Source: Micropterus salmoides
Taxonomy: Eukaryota; Chordata; Actinopteri; Centrarchiformes; Centrarchidae
NCBI RefSeq assembly: GCF_014851395.1
Contig: NW_024040485.1
Span: 18,650,620-18,714,619, forward strand
Direction of reading: 5' to 3'
Length of the DNA: 64,000 nucleotides
The number at the start of each line of letters is the position of its first letter. Position 1 is the first letter of the stretch. Of the stretch, positions 40,501 through 51,470 are shown piece after piece. The translations under genes were made by a program, and so were the position numbers. Below the pieces are notes generated by a model. That model was not told the origin of the DNA. It saw nothing but the letters and a program-made list of their open reading frames with translations, and did no database searches.

Positions 40501-42451
40501 TTTTTTATGTAATTTTACCAAAGGATTTGCAAGATGAAGGACCCAAAGCCTTTGATGATTGAGAAGTGTTTGACATGCATCATACACACATCCATACATA
40601 TAGTGTGTGTTGCCCTTGAAGGGAAATTTCAGTATTTTCCAACCATCAGCTAATTTTGCATTTGCCACATCTGTAGAGATTCAATAAACATGACCCTTGG
40701 CAAAAGAATGTACACTTGGGAAAGCAGCATGAGCCTCCTTAACCTTTTCAAGTTAATTTAAATTTTATTTAAATCATTTCAAATGCCATACCGCATTAAA
40801 CACAGAAATTAGACCAATGGATTAGCTATTGCAGCTAGCTGCGTAGGGATCTACAGCTATGGGAAGTTGCAGGCTAACCAAACTAGCTGTGTATTTAGCT
40901 GCATTCACCAAAATGATTTAACATGTGGGGATGCTGGACCACATGTGTTGTGGGGGGTATGTGCGTGCGCGTTCGCACTGTAAGCTTTGAGGTATTGTCA
41001 GTATTTGTTCTTTTTTATGATGCACTGTCAGTCCTGAAGTTGTAGTACAACAGCCAGGGAATTCCTCTGGCTGTTAAATTTGGATTAAAGCCTCATCGCC
41101 GCTGACTCAGTCCCACTCCAGTCACTTCAACATCAACTCCTACAGTGACTGCTACTTACTCACTGTGGGAGTCCAGACCAACCAGGTGGAAGTAGGAAAA
41201 ACAGCTCGGAGCTGCAAGAGCCAACCAGTAGTCAGTCAATCAGTGTAGACATCCCAACCTACCCAGCTCAGTGCTTCCCCATCTCCTTTCCTCATCTACT
41301 TTTCTTGGTATGATGTTAAATAACAATCCTATGTGTCTGTAATGACACCAGCCTACCGTGCTGTTGGTTTAGCATTTGCCAGTAGAGCCATCAATCAGTA
41401 AGAGGCATCACAATGGAGCCAACTCTCTTTTTGCCTTTCACCCTCCAGTAAACACTGTTTGCCTCTGGGCAGGCTCTGTTCACAGACTCCCTCATAGGCA
41501 AGATGCCAGGTACAGTACATCTCGCAACAACAGCTTTGTTGACGGAGAGTACCTTTTAATTATGTTATATGGTTTTCTTGGCTATTGCGTTGTCGTGAGT
41601 GCTCTTTTGCTGCCACTTTCTATGGCTTGTAAAGTCAGTGTGAAATCAATTGTGTGTGTGCTGTAGGAATCCCTGAGTCAATGTTTTGGTCTGATATGGG
41701 GCAGATATTCACATATATCTTAGGAAAACAGCCTAAAAAAATCTGTTGGACAAACTCCTAGTAAATAATTACTGTGAGAAAAATAAATGTCATATTAAAG
41801 ACTCCTGCACACCCACACAGGTGTTTTTAATTACTCCGATGAAGGGATGTCACAAACCTCTGTGTACTAATAAAATGAGAGAGAGGGAGATGTCAATCAA
41901 GCTCAATATGTGCACGCCCACACAGAGTCTAACTAGACATCTTCTGAGAAGATGTCTAGTTAGACAAGTGAAAGCGTGCGTGCGCGCGCACACTGTATAT
42001 GGGCCTACATCTTCAGCTCATCACTTATAGGTACCCTGTTGAATTTTAGTAGCACTATGGAGCAATGTTTTTACATTTGTATTACAGGGATACACATGCA
42101 GGCAACACATATTCCTGGCAACAGTTTCTCTCTCTCTCTCTCTCTCTCTCGCCATCACTGCTTTAATGTAGATCCAGTTCCTCCTTTCCCTCCCTCACAT
42201 ACAGTACTGTCACACTACACTGGGCTCGAACCCATCACTTGTTCCCGTGAGTCTGCAGCTCTGCCTGGCTGTGAAGGCTCTAATACTTGCTGTATAATGA
42301 GACAGTAGTAGCACAGTTAAAGAGCAGTTTTATGGTCTAATGTTTAATGAGTCTCTGCCTGGTTTTGTGTGAAGAGCAAGTGGAACTTTATAATTTTGGC
42401 AGAATAACTGGAAAGAAGAAGAGTGCTGCCTGATTGCCCATCTGGACAGTG
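37578..42451. other. Intron segment, no gene
   Basis: AT-rich non-coding sequence with a short hairpin at 41927-41965 and a (TC)n run at 42126-42150. No exon or transposon recognised. Confidence 0.55.
41927..41965. repeat. Perfect inverted repeat (18-bp stem, 3-nt loop)
   Basis: The arms GTCTAACTAGACATCTTC (41927-41944) and GAAGATGTCTAGTTAGAC (41948-41965) are exact reverse complements around the loop TGA. Flanking sequence does not pair. Confidence 0.92.
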
Positions 42452-42652
42452 TTAAAGAGGTGGTATTATGCTTTTTGGCTTTTTCCCTCTCCTTCATTGA
42501 GTTATATATATTTTTTGTGCATGTAACAGGTTTGCAAAGTGAAAAAGCCAAAAGTCCAGCCCAAAGGGAGTTCCCATCTCCCACAGAAAGCTCTGCTCTG
42601 AACCGCTTGAAAACAGCTCGTTTGTAGTCCAGCCCTTCACTTCCTTTACTTG

Positions 42653-42660
42653 TGACGTCA
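42653..42660. promoter_or_regulatory. CRE-like octamer
   Basis: TGACGTCA is the full palindromic CREB/ATF site. It lies within transposon sequence. A second copy is at 56250-56257. Use is unknown. Confidence 0.3.
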
Positions 42661-42751
42661 CAATGAAAACGCGTCTTAAAGCTTGCCAAGCAGCTAGCGG
42701 GGTCAGGCACGCCCTCAAACCAAGCTAGTCTCAGCAGAGGCCCTTTGGTTT

Positions 42752-43418
42752 GGTTTTCCATTGTAGAAATGTTGTACCTGTACCTGCTTCCAGGTACTTT
42801 TTTTCGTATCACCTCACCTCCATCGAGGTTCCAAGCAAGCTGAGGGATACTAAAATGTAACATGAAAACATGACAGACTGCTGATTGGTCAGAGAGAATA
42901 TTCACTATTCACTGCATCATCATTGCACCAGAGGCCAGCAACAGAAAGTTTTATATTACAGTTTTCGTATGGACTTTCGTATGAATTTCATCACTAAATC
43001 CACCTCTGAGAAGTTTTGAGGTGAGAAATCAGCTGTGTAGATTTCGAATATTGACAGTTTTACATGAAGTGATGGCGGAACAAAAATGCACTTGAATATT
43101 TTCGGAGTTCAAGAGCTCCGCAAGTGGCTGCGGGGGAAGCCCGCGGAAGGAGCGTGTGAGGCCGGCCAGCCGCCCGCTCACAGAGCCCTCTGCTCCCGCC
43201 GTCACACAGACCGCTGCAGCAACAACGGCAGAGGAAAACACAGCTGGAAGGTTTTCATACCGCTTATATGTCTTTACATTCTGAGGAATGTTGAAACATT
43301 TTAACTTAAGAAAGAGAAAGGTATGTGTGTCACATTGAACAGTACGTCGCAGCAGTTGTGTGTGGCGTCGCTATGACGACAAGCTACGTACTATCTGTGG
43401 GTACTGCAATGGAAAACG
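42752..43418. mobile_element. MITE inside the TTAA element (putative)
   Basis: GGTTTTCCATTGTAG near 42752 pairs with CTGCAATGGAAAAC near 43404-43417, giving inverted ends of about 14 bp. The ends and the GCAGGGCCGAGTAGAG flank resemble a Harbinger-type fish MITE. The target duplication is unclear. Confidence 0.45.
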
Positions 43419-43613
43419 GAGCAGGGCCGAGTAGAGTTGAGTCTATCGATCTGCGCTATGGTAGAATTTTTCGGCAAGACAGCTTAGATCGTCAGAACAC
43501 TGGTAACAGTTTAACATTTAGTCCTGATGGTAAGATGTGGAACAATGATGTTGTGTGGTTGTGGACTTCTGAGTAACTTATACCATCTGCTAGGTTACGG
43601 TCGCAGTCTGAAG

Positions 43614-45116
43614 TAGTGTTGTGTCGTTCAAAGAACGTTTCATTCATAAGACCTAATCATGTGTATGACTCTGGAGGAACGGGTTGTCTCAGTGAGTGGT
43701 TCATTTTCACGCATGCGTGAAGGATCTTGGACTCTTACGTTCACACGTCAGCTGCATGGGCTCTGTCAGCACAGGAAACAGAATTGATTAGTTCACGACT
43801 CTCAACTGTGGGTGTCTAGGTTTGAGTTGTTCATTTGTCACGTGACAGCTACTGTGGAGCAGGAATGAACGACTTGTTCACCGCTCACATGGGTTCTGCT
43901 CAGTCTTTCGTTCATTCGGCAGGCTGAGTGACTGCCAGCGCCGGAGAATGAGAGGTGGGTCGGCTGTCAGGTAACAGTCACTGGACTGATATTATATAGC
44001 TATTTTGTTAATTATGTGACATTTTATAAAGCATAACGTTATTACAGCGCAGTTATGTTGTGCTAAGTTATAGTTTTAACACAGCCGCACCGTAACTTTA
44101 GTCCTGCTAGTAACATTACAGCTAACAGCTGATGAGAGTTGTTCGAGGTCCGCTCCACTTCAGAGCCCTGGCAGGGTTCTACCAGGAGCCGAATTACCTC
44201 AGAGGTCGTCTCCTCTCCAAAACAAACGGACATTAAAACACGTAGCAACGTTAGCGTTAGCACTGTAAACAGCTAACAGCTGATCCAGGTCCGCCAGAGT
44301 GCGCAACGTAACTTTTCCTTTTTATTTACCAACAGAGCCGTGCTGTTGTTTCACAGCTCGTGACTGGTGAACAACCTGCAGTGTTTGAGAGCTATGTGCT
44401 CTTGTGTTTCTCTGTCTGCAGAATCCGGACCTGATGTGGCCCATTCTGCGTTCAGAACTGCCAAACTGCTGTGTTTATATGTGTTTATTTCCTTCCTTGT
44501 CCATTGTTCCTCTCTCTGTGCTGAAGTTCTTTAAGAACTTGGTGGCTTGATCCAGATTATTATTACATTGGTTGAATTTTAATTAGTGTGTTTATTCATA
44601 TAGTGTATCAAGCTTAATACTTTAATATATTTACTGCAAATCTGATATTAATATTTTACTCATAGATAGGGACGTTAGGCTACTGTATGAATGAGCACTT
44701 CAGAGATAATGATAGTAATTATATACATAAGCCTTTATATGGCTGGTCTGGTTGTATACTACTCGGGAAAGATTGTGAAAATGGAAGGATTTAGCCGGAG
44801 TAGTGGTGATTACATATTGACAACATATTTCTGTGGTTTTTACATGGTTTGAATTTGGTTGTGGGCCCAGGGGGATTTATATAATGATGATATACAGTAA
44901 TCAAGAGGTGAATTTGTGCATTATACTTTGTCAAATAAAGCAAGCCAGGCAGCCTTCCGTGTTTTGAGAACGGCGCTGTTTTTTAATCGCCCACTAGAGG
45001 GCTGCAGCGCCACAATAACCAGCCTAGTTCAAATGAACGAAATGAACGAAATGACTCAAAAAAAGATTAGTTCATTTTAATGAATGAGATTTGAATGAAC
45101 GAGTCTGCCATCACTA
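43614..45116. mobile_element. hAT-like element nested in the TTAA element
   Basis: The left end TAGTGTTGTGTCGTTCA and the reverse complemented right end TAGTGATGGCAGACTCGTTC share the TAGTGNTG start and a GTTCA block. TCTGAAG occurs just before the left end and again four bases after the right end, so a degraded target duplication is possible. The interior has many copies of ATGAACGA/TTCGTTCA. No transposase was recognised. Confidence 0.65.
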
Positions 45117-45364
45117 GCCATCTGAAGCGGCTTTGATTTTGATCACACTACCTTGTTTCTTACGACCCGCCCTTCTCTGCTTCTGATTGGCTAGTAGGCC
45201 TTACCTTGGAACTGCGCATGTGCAATTCCCAACAAAGATTTTGTACAAGTAAGATGCATCATTCTGTAGCTTAAGAGCGGAGCGTACAACACATAGGGTG
45301 AAAAGAGGAGCTGCAGCAATGTGCAGTATGAGAAAAATATGGTGTTTTTTGAAAATCAAACCAT

Positions 45365-45402
45365 GGGGTTGTACCAGAACAGGTTTATTCTGGTACAACC
45401 CC
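45365..45402. repeat. Perfect inverted repeat (15-bp stem, 8-nt loop)
   Basis: GGGGTTGTACCAGAA (45365-45379) and TTCTGGTACAACCCC (45388-45402) are exact complements. It lies about 45 bp inside the right end of the TTAA element. Confidence 0.9.
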
Positions 45403-46549
45403 TAATTAAGATTTTGAACCTGAAAATGAGCATAATTCCACCTCTTTAAAAGATAAGAGAAGTGTTGCACAGATAGGGGACAATAATATGAATTGAACAC
45501 ACCTTACTCTAGACTGTTGAACAGGCCGGGTCATCGGGGACATCTTCTCTCATGTGTAAGTTTCAACTGTTGAATGCACACTTAACTGAGATCAGTCCTG
45601 TGACCCTTTTTGTCTCAGCTCATTTGATTAAAACCATGTGTCTTTACAGTAACGCTACTCTAGTGTGTTAAGGTTTTGTGTCTGTTTCCTCCCCTTCCAG
45701 GCAATCATTCTTTTGCATGCAGCATTAAAATCAATTCACACTCTTGAAACCGCCTTGAGTTGTGAAATCCATCATAGTAAAATTCAGTCCTGCGTTATTT
45801 TTGACAAAGTCAAAATGAGGGCACCTCGTTGGTCAAAGAGGAAGGGGCAAGCACTGCTACCTTTCATACCCAAATTTATCCTGCTGAAATGGGGATCAAA
45901 CCGGGTGAACAGTTAGCCCTAGTGACACTTGTCATGTAGTTTAAGATACACAGTATTTCATCAAGCACTGCTGTATAACTAGTCCAGAAGGGACTCCATG
46001 CTGACCAAGAAGCTTGCAGGCTTCAGCCTTTGACACTAATTGGTCCTTCTGTCCTGTTACACCAACATACACAGCTGCTGGCACTGGCATATACTCTTAC
46101 TAATATTTAGGGCTTTCCTCCAGGCTCAAGCCCCAATAAATGACCCTGATGGCATACTGGCCCCAGTAAAATGTTTGTGTGTTAATCTCTGTGGTCCTAA
46201 TTTTTAAATGTGTATATACAGTAAATTTAGCTTTGAGCCCTGTTGGCGATTAATATTTTATTGTCTCAAATAAAGTTATGGTTTACAGTCGGGCACACTG
46301 CCACTCAAACAGCTTACTGTCCCCAGGCTCTTTCCTCTAAATAGCACTGATGTGGCAGCGACAAATTCAAGTAAAGTAGTTGGGAGACAATGGAGGATAT
46401 AGTGACAAGAATTAGCATCACTTTTTGCTTTAGTAACAATCAACCTAGTTCGGCAGTTATGTCATGTCATGTATTGTAATAGAACAAATAGATGAGCAGA
46501 TTTGCTTTCTTGCACCCAAATTCAAGAATAAATGTGCTTTTTTTTTCAG

Positions 46550-46563
46550 GTTGTTATGGCAAC
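46550..46563. promoter_or_regulatory. RFX X-box-like site
   Basis: GTTGTTATGGCAAC matches GTHNYYATRRNAAC exactly. Function is inferred from the motif only. Confidence 0.35.
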
Positions 46564-46767
46564 TGGCCTGCCTACGTCTAAAGCTGTCCCATGCTGCACA
46601 TAAGTGTTTTGACCTCTGATTCTCTCCACAGTCACTTACTAAATTAGTATTACTGTTTTTCAGCACAACTTGCAGAAAACAAACCGACACCAGAGAAACA
46701 CACGAGAACTTCCTCTTTACTGTATTTTCTTTTAGGATTCATGTTGTGTTCTGTGGAGCATAAAGAG

Positions 46768-46826
46768 AAACCAGCAGTGTGTGTGGACAATTTCACGTGT
46801 CCAGTGTCCACACACACTGCTGGTTT
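46768..46826. repeat. Perfect inverted repeat (22-bp stem, 15-nt loop)
   Basis: The left arm 46768-46789 and right arm 46805-46826 are exact reverse complements over 22 bases, with core CCAGCAGTGTGTGTGGAC. The loop contains CACGTG. Pairing does not extend outward, so the stem is shorter than that of a typical pre-miRNA. Confidence 0.93.
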
Positions 46827-49194
46827 GAGAGAGGGGCTGGAATTCACCTTTCATTCAGGAAATATGTATTATATTCTTCTTTATACATCTGCATGGCGAA
46901 ATAGTACAAGCAGCGGGGGCAGAGAGACACTGTTTGGCTGCAGTGAGTGCACAGACCATAATGAAGGTGATAAGAAGCTGAAGTAAAACAGTTCAACGTG
47001 TCAAATGCTGTGGCTAGCATGCTTAATTTATGCTTAATACCCAGGCCTTATTGGCCACCCTATTTTCCTGTCCTGCCTGCTTTTGCCTCAACACAGGCAA
47101 AATCCTGCCTGATCATGTTCTCTTCAAGCTAACGTTACAAGGTAGCTGTGTTTTACAAAGTCAGCAACCAGACGGACAGTGCATTTACAGTAAGTAAACC
47201 CCCCCGCTGGAGTACAATGTATGGCCTGTTGGGCTTATACTCTGAGAATTTGGAATTCAAAGCGATGATTACAGATGAATTATTTACTGAGTGCCATTGT
47301 AGTCAGTACCACGATGAGGGTCAGACAATCCTCATAATGTTTATTGACAAGTTATGTAGTTTAAAAAAAGAGAGCAATAAAGCGAGAGTAACAGAGCTAA
47401 CAATACAGAATAATTTCATCAGAGCTGCCTTTGAAGTATTGCGATGGTTCAGATGCCAATTTTGTGTCATGTAACAGTTAGCTTTAGTGGTATCCCCGTG
47501 CTGCTGGCCTAGTGAATGGACTGGACTATGTTTGTGTGCTGCTGGAACCTCCACTGGGCTGTCCTGTCCCCCTTCCACATCCCGAGGGAGACCCCTTTAA
47601 CAACCAGACACACTGGCCCATTTTACTTCCCTGGCTGCCTCCCTTCTTCTCTGCTTCTCTCATTGTGTCTCCCTCCTTCTCCAGCTGCTGCCAAACTCTT
47701 TATCTCTGGCTCTCCATTAAAAAGGAGAGAAAGACGCTTTGAGTGTTTGAGTGACTCCATTGAAGTAGTTGTTTCTGTTTTGGCTTTTCTGATCTGTCTA
47801 CAGCATCTCTCTCTTGTTGATTGACTTTAATTTCTGCCCAAGCAGTTAAATATGCAGTAGCAGTTTTTATGGCAAATCATATAAAGTAAGAAAGCTGCCA
47901 TGTACATTGTGAGCTGCAAGTGTTGCTAAATAGAGAATGGCTACAATAGACTAATTACCCACCCGCTGCTGAGGCAAGTCTACCCACAACAACTTAATGG
48001 ATAATTACATATAAGTGCAAGCGAGGGCTTGGTAAGTGTAAGAAGTGTCCTGGGCTTTAAAAGGTAGCTTCAGATTTAGAGACTGAGAAAACAGAGGCGC
48101 AGAGGGAGCGAAATGGAGTGAGCTAGAAAGAGGGGAACACCCTCCCTCCTTTTACTCCTCCTGCCTCTAAGCCAAACGTCTCACTGTACCAGCCGCTCAC
48201 GTTTTGCTCCAGTTTCTCTGCGGCTCAAATTCCTCTGAGTTTTACGATGTTTTGAACTGTTCAAGGCAGATGAGTTTATTAATTACACATTCGCTGACTC
48301 TGTGCCTTCCCCGTGCAGCACAAAGTTTTTCACAAAGTCTGCATCATTTTTTCATCATACTGCGCCAAGAATAGCAAAGATTGCTGAATTAATTTAGCAT
48401 ATTTGATAGCGGTGAAATGCTGCTTTGTATCTGTGACTGCTGTAAAGTAGAGACCATGGTTTTTACAAAATTAAACACAAGCAAATGTTCACGCACACAT
48501 ACAAACACACACTGGGAGTATAAAGGCATGAAAGGCAATGCAAAGATGCTGGGAGCGTGACAGTGGGCGGTGTGGGTGGCTGAAGTGTGTCTTTGTCTTT
48601 CTCCGCTGGTGTGAAAAGTAGTTCAGTAATTAAAGCAAACCTCTCTCTGGTCCCCAATGGAAATACAAGGCAGAAAGGGTGAGGAGGCAGTGGGAGAGAT
48701 GAAGAAGAAAGGAGAGATAAAAGCCAGAGACAGTTATTTTGAATGAAAAGGAAAGAAAGGGGAGGTTTTAATTTTAGCTCGCCTTGCCAGATTGCCACGA
48801 GGGGAGAATGTGGCAGCTGAATGCGAAGATGCTGACTGGTTAGACAGGCGTCCACACACTCACACCGACACACAACACACACTGACACTAACATTACATC
48901 TCACAGCATGGGCACGCGATTGAAAATTTGCCTGAAGACAAGAGTTTCCCTCATATTTAGGGAAATTACTGGGGCAAAGCTTTCACTTTTCTTCATTTTG
49001 AAGAAGCACTTTGTAAATGCATCAGCAGTGACCCAGTTCTTTTTGTTTTGTTTTTTTTAAACCTGTCCTGCCCAGCAACTTGGTATAGAGTATGATGACC
49101 TGGATACCATATTGTGCCAGACAGATTTTACTTTAACAAGAGAGTAATAATATACTCCTTTGTCTGTTTTATTATTTATTAATTATGTATTGAT

Positions 49195-51470
49195 TTGTCA
49201 CTGGGCCCGACAGGGGGGCAGACATGGGGATGGGGGGGCACAAACACAGAGAAAGGACAACACCTGTAAGAAAAGGGGGATGGAAGGTGGGGACAACAGG
49301 GAATAGCAGAGGGAAACACTAATTGCAGAAAGCAAAGAAACCTGCAATAGAACAGAGAGGGGGGCTTGGGGAGGAGAAACAACAAGAAACAAACAAACAA
49401 TCAATAAAAATAATAATAATAGTAAAAGACACCCAGCCGAACAGCAGCAATGAACAGCTGACATAGTAAGACAACTAAGAGAAAAATGAAAACAAGAAAC
49501 AGTCACACACACTAAATAAGCAACACAGCACAGCCACAAGAGCTGGAATAATAACAATTAATTTAAATAAGTAACTGAAAGAAAAGCATCAGGAATAATT
49601 CTACCAGGGACAACCTACATTTGTTTGTGTCTGTGTGAGAGTGTGTGTGTGTGTGTACATGTGTGTGCGCATAAACCTATTAAAGAATGTAGTTGTTAGT
49701 GAGAGTGGGATGCCACGACTCAGGCAGGCAAGAACCCCAGTAGCCAATAGAGGTGGGAGAAAGAAAATAAATAATAAATTAATAAAAAATAAAAAAAAGA
49801 CTCCCAGATGCACCGCGATGCAAACGCGGAAGACCCCGAACCAACCAACAGACGGACAAAAAAATAAAAATAAAAACAACCATCCAAATGCCAGTTGACG
49901 ACGCAATGCCGACGGAACGCAAGAGGCGTAACCCGCAGAAGAGCAGCGCCAGTGCTCCCCTCCCCATCCAGCACCCCACCGCCGCGCAGTGAACAACCAA
50001 AATGCCCAAAGGCCGCGCAATCATAAACATCAATGCACAAGTGATGAGCCCAACGCGCGCACTGCGCGAGCACGGCGACACCCAATGCCCGGCAGCCCCC
50101 CGCGAATCCCGCGTGAGAGGTCGGGCAAACGAGAGAGAGCGAGGGGCAGAACACGATAGCGAAAGCCAGCGGAAAGAAACCCCAGCAGCAAGTGCCAACC
50201 GCCAGAAAAACTAAGGCCGCCCGCGCCAGCCGACATCCCCCATGCACAGCACGCCCCCAGGCCGCCGTGCTACACCAGCCAAACCAGCAACGAGGTAAAA
50301 TCAACCAGCTCAGCTGCATGTCACCAACAACCCACCCACCCGTCAAGGGCTGAGAACTCCAGGCACAAGCCCAGAATAAACCAGAGCACAGCCCTGCCCC
50401 GCACCCACACTGCACATCCCGAAAACTAACTTTATATTTCAGTATCCAGAGGGGTCCAACAACTGGCCGAAATGGGGAAGCATGGATCTGAGGCCAACGA
50501 AGCAAACCAGGGACGCAAACTGGTCCCTCCAAGCCAACGAGGAGATGCCTCCCCCGGACTCCAATGCACAAACTAAACGCCCAGCAGCCATCCAGAGACC
50601 CTGCCCAGGGAAGGGAAAAAAACAAACAAAACCCCCCACAATGCATCAAGATGCATCGACAATCGCCCTACAATCCCACTGCAGCCCTCCGCAACCAGAT
50701 CAACCCGTGCAGCGCCCAGAGACCCCTACCCCTAGTAGCCAGGGCACCCCGCGACCCCCCAAAGCGCAAAGGACCCCAGACCGCATGTCCCGGGGAAGCT
50801 GCGTCCCGCCCCGAGGAAGAACAGCAGAAAGCCGTACCGGGAAGCTCCCCGCTGCCGATAACACGGGAGAACCAGGCCAACAGTCCCCCAGCCCAGCCAG
50901 AGGCATCCCTCCGCAGAGAGTAGACCGAGCCCCGTGAACCCGAGGCTGGTCTCATCCCCGGACGGGGACCCAGCCCCCTCAGTCACCCACCCCCAAGGAG
51001 GAGCACCAAAACCCACCCCGACAACACCGGCCATGTGCCCCAGAGACTCACGAATGCCGCCACTGTGAGAGAGCCGGCAGGGGGAAGCAGCGGGAGCCCC
51101 ACCCCTGCCGAAGAGGGCCCAGGCGAGGAGACAATGGACCCCACCACCCGCCCAGAAATGAGCAAAAGCCAGAAGCCCAGATCCCTAGGTCCAGAGCGGG
51201 CCCCCACGCCAGGGGAGCCAACCCACCCCAGATCAGGCAAGGCCGTCACCAACCCCACGGCACCCCCGACGCCCCGGGGCACCAGGGGCAGGACACGAAG
51301 CCAATGAGAATCCCACCACTCCTTCAACCCCTCTGCCTGCCTCTGTAAATGTATTGTTTTGTGTTGGATGCATGTCATGGATTGTGAAGTGTTGTATGGT
51401 GGAGTAAAGGCCCCTCCGGCAGCCCCACTGCCACCCCCCCACCTCACCGTTCCCGCACAATCAGGAGCAC
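49195..51470 (-). repeat. GC-rich, strand-asymmetric insert, unclassified (retroposon-like)
   Basis: A block of about 2.3 kb sharply different from the AT-rich intron around it. From about 49900 to 51440 the + strand is dominated by C and A, so the - strand is G/T-rich. Read on the - strand, it starts near 51470, passes the GC-rich body, then T-rich and CA-repeat sequence, and ends at about 49170 in GGGCCCAGTGACAAATCAAT followed by an A-rich AATAAATAATAAAA tail, which would fit a retroposed 3' end. Long open frames exist on both strands (309 codons at 49720-50649 minus; 151 at 50482-50937 plus). They show only composition-driven residues (Cys/Trp/Gly/Leu or Pro/Gln/Arg/Thr) and no known motif. 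No terminal repeat or target duplication was found. Confidence 0.5.

Larger units (their letters stand above)
42456..45445. mobile_element. TTAA-flanked DNA element (Kolobok/piggyBac-like), composite
   Basis: The ends read AGAGGTGGTATTATGC (left) and, reverse complemented, AGAGGTGGAATTATGC (right), 15 of 16 identical. TTAA sits directly outside both ends (42452-42455 and 45446-45449). The 2990-bp body holds two further insertions, a MITE at about 42752-43418 and a hAT at 43614-45116. Without them the element is only about 0.8 kb and non-coding. A palindrome lies near the right end at 45365-45402. Confidence 0.85.
45450..49194. other. Intron segment, no gene; one strong hairpin and one X-box
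   Basis: Contains the X-box match at 46550-46563 and the hairpin at 46768-46826. Other sequence is unassigned. Reading frames of about 100 residues near 47148 and 47516 show no domain and no splice-site context. Confidence 0.55.

Noticed and set aside
42330..42905. 191-codon minus-strand frame
   Set aside because: It crosses the left end of the TTAA element and shows no domain, so it is a chance frame.
49720..50649. 309-codon minus-strand frame as a membrane protein
   Set aside because: Hydrophobic and Cys/Trp/Gly-rich residues follow from G/T-rich composition; long frames overlap on the other strand too; no known domain or splice context.
50482..50937. 151-codon Pro/Gln/Arg-rich plus-strand frame as a gag-like or disordered protein
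   Set aside because: Residue usage is explained by C/A-rich composition, with no zinc knuckle or other motif.
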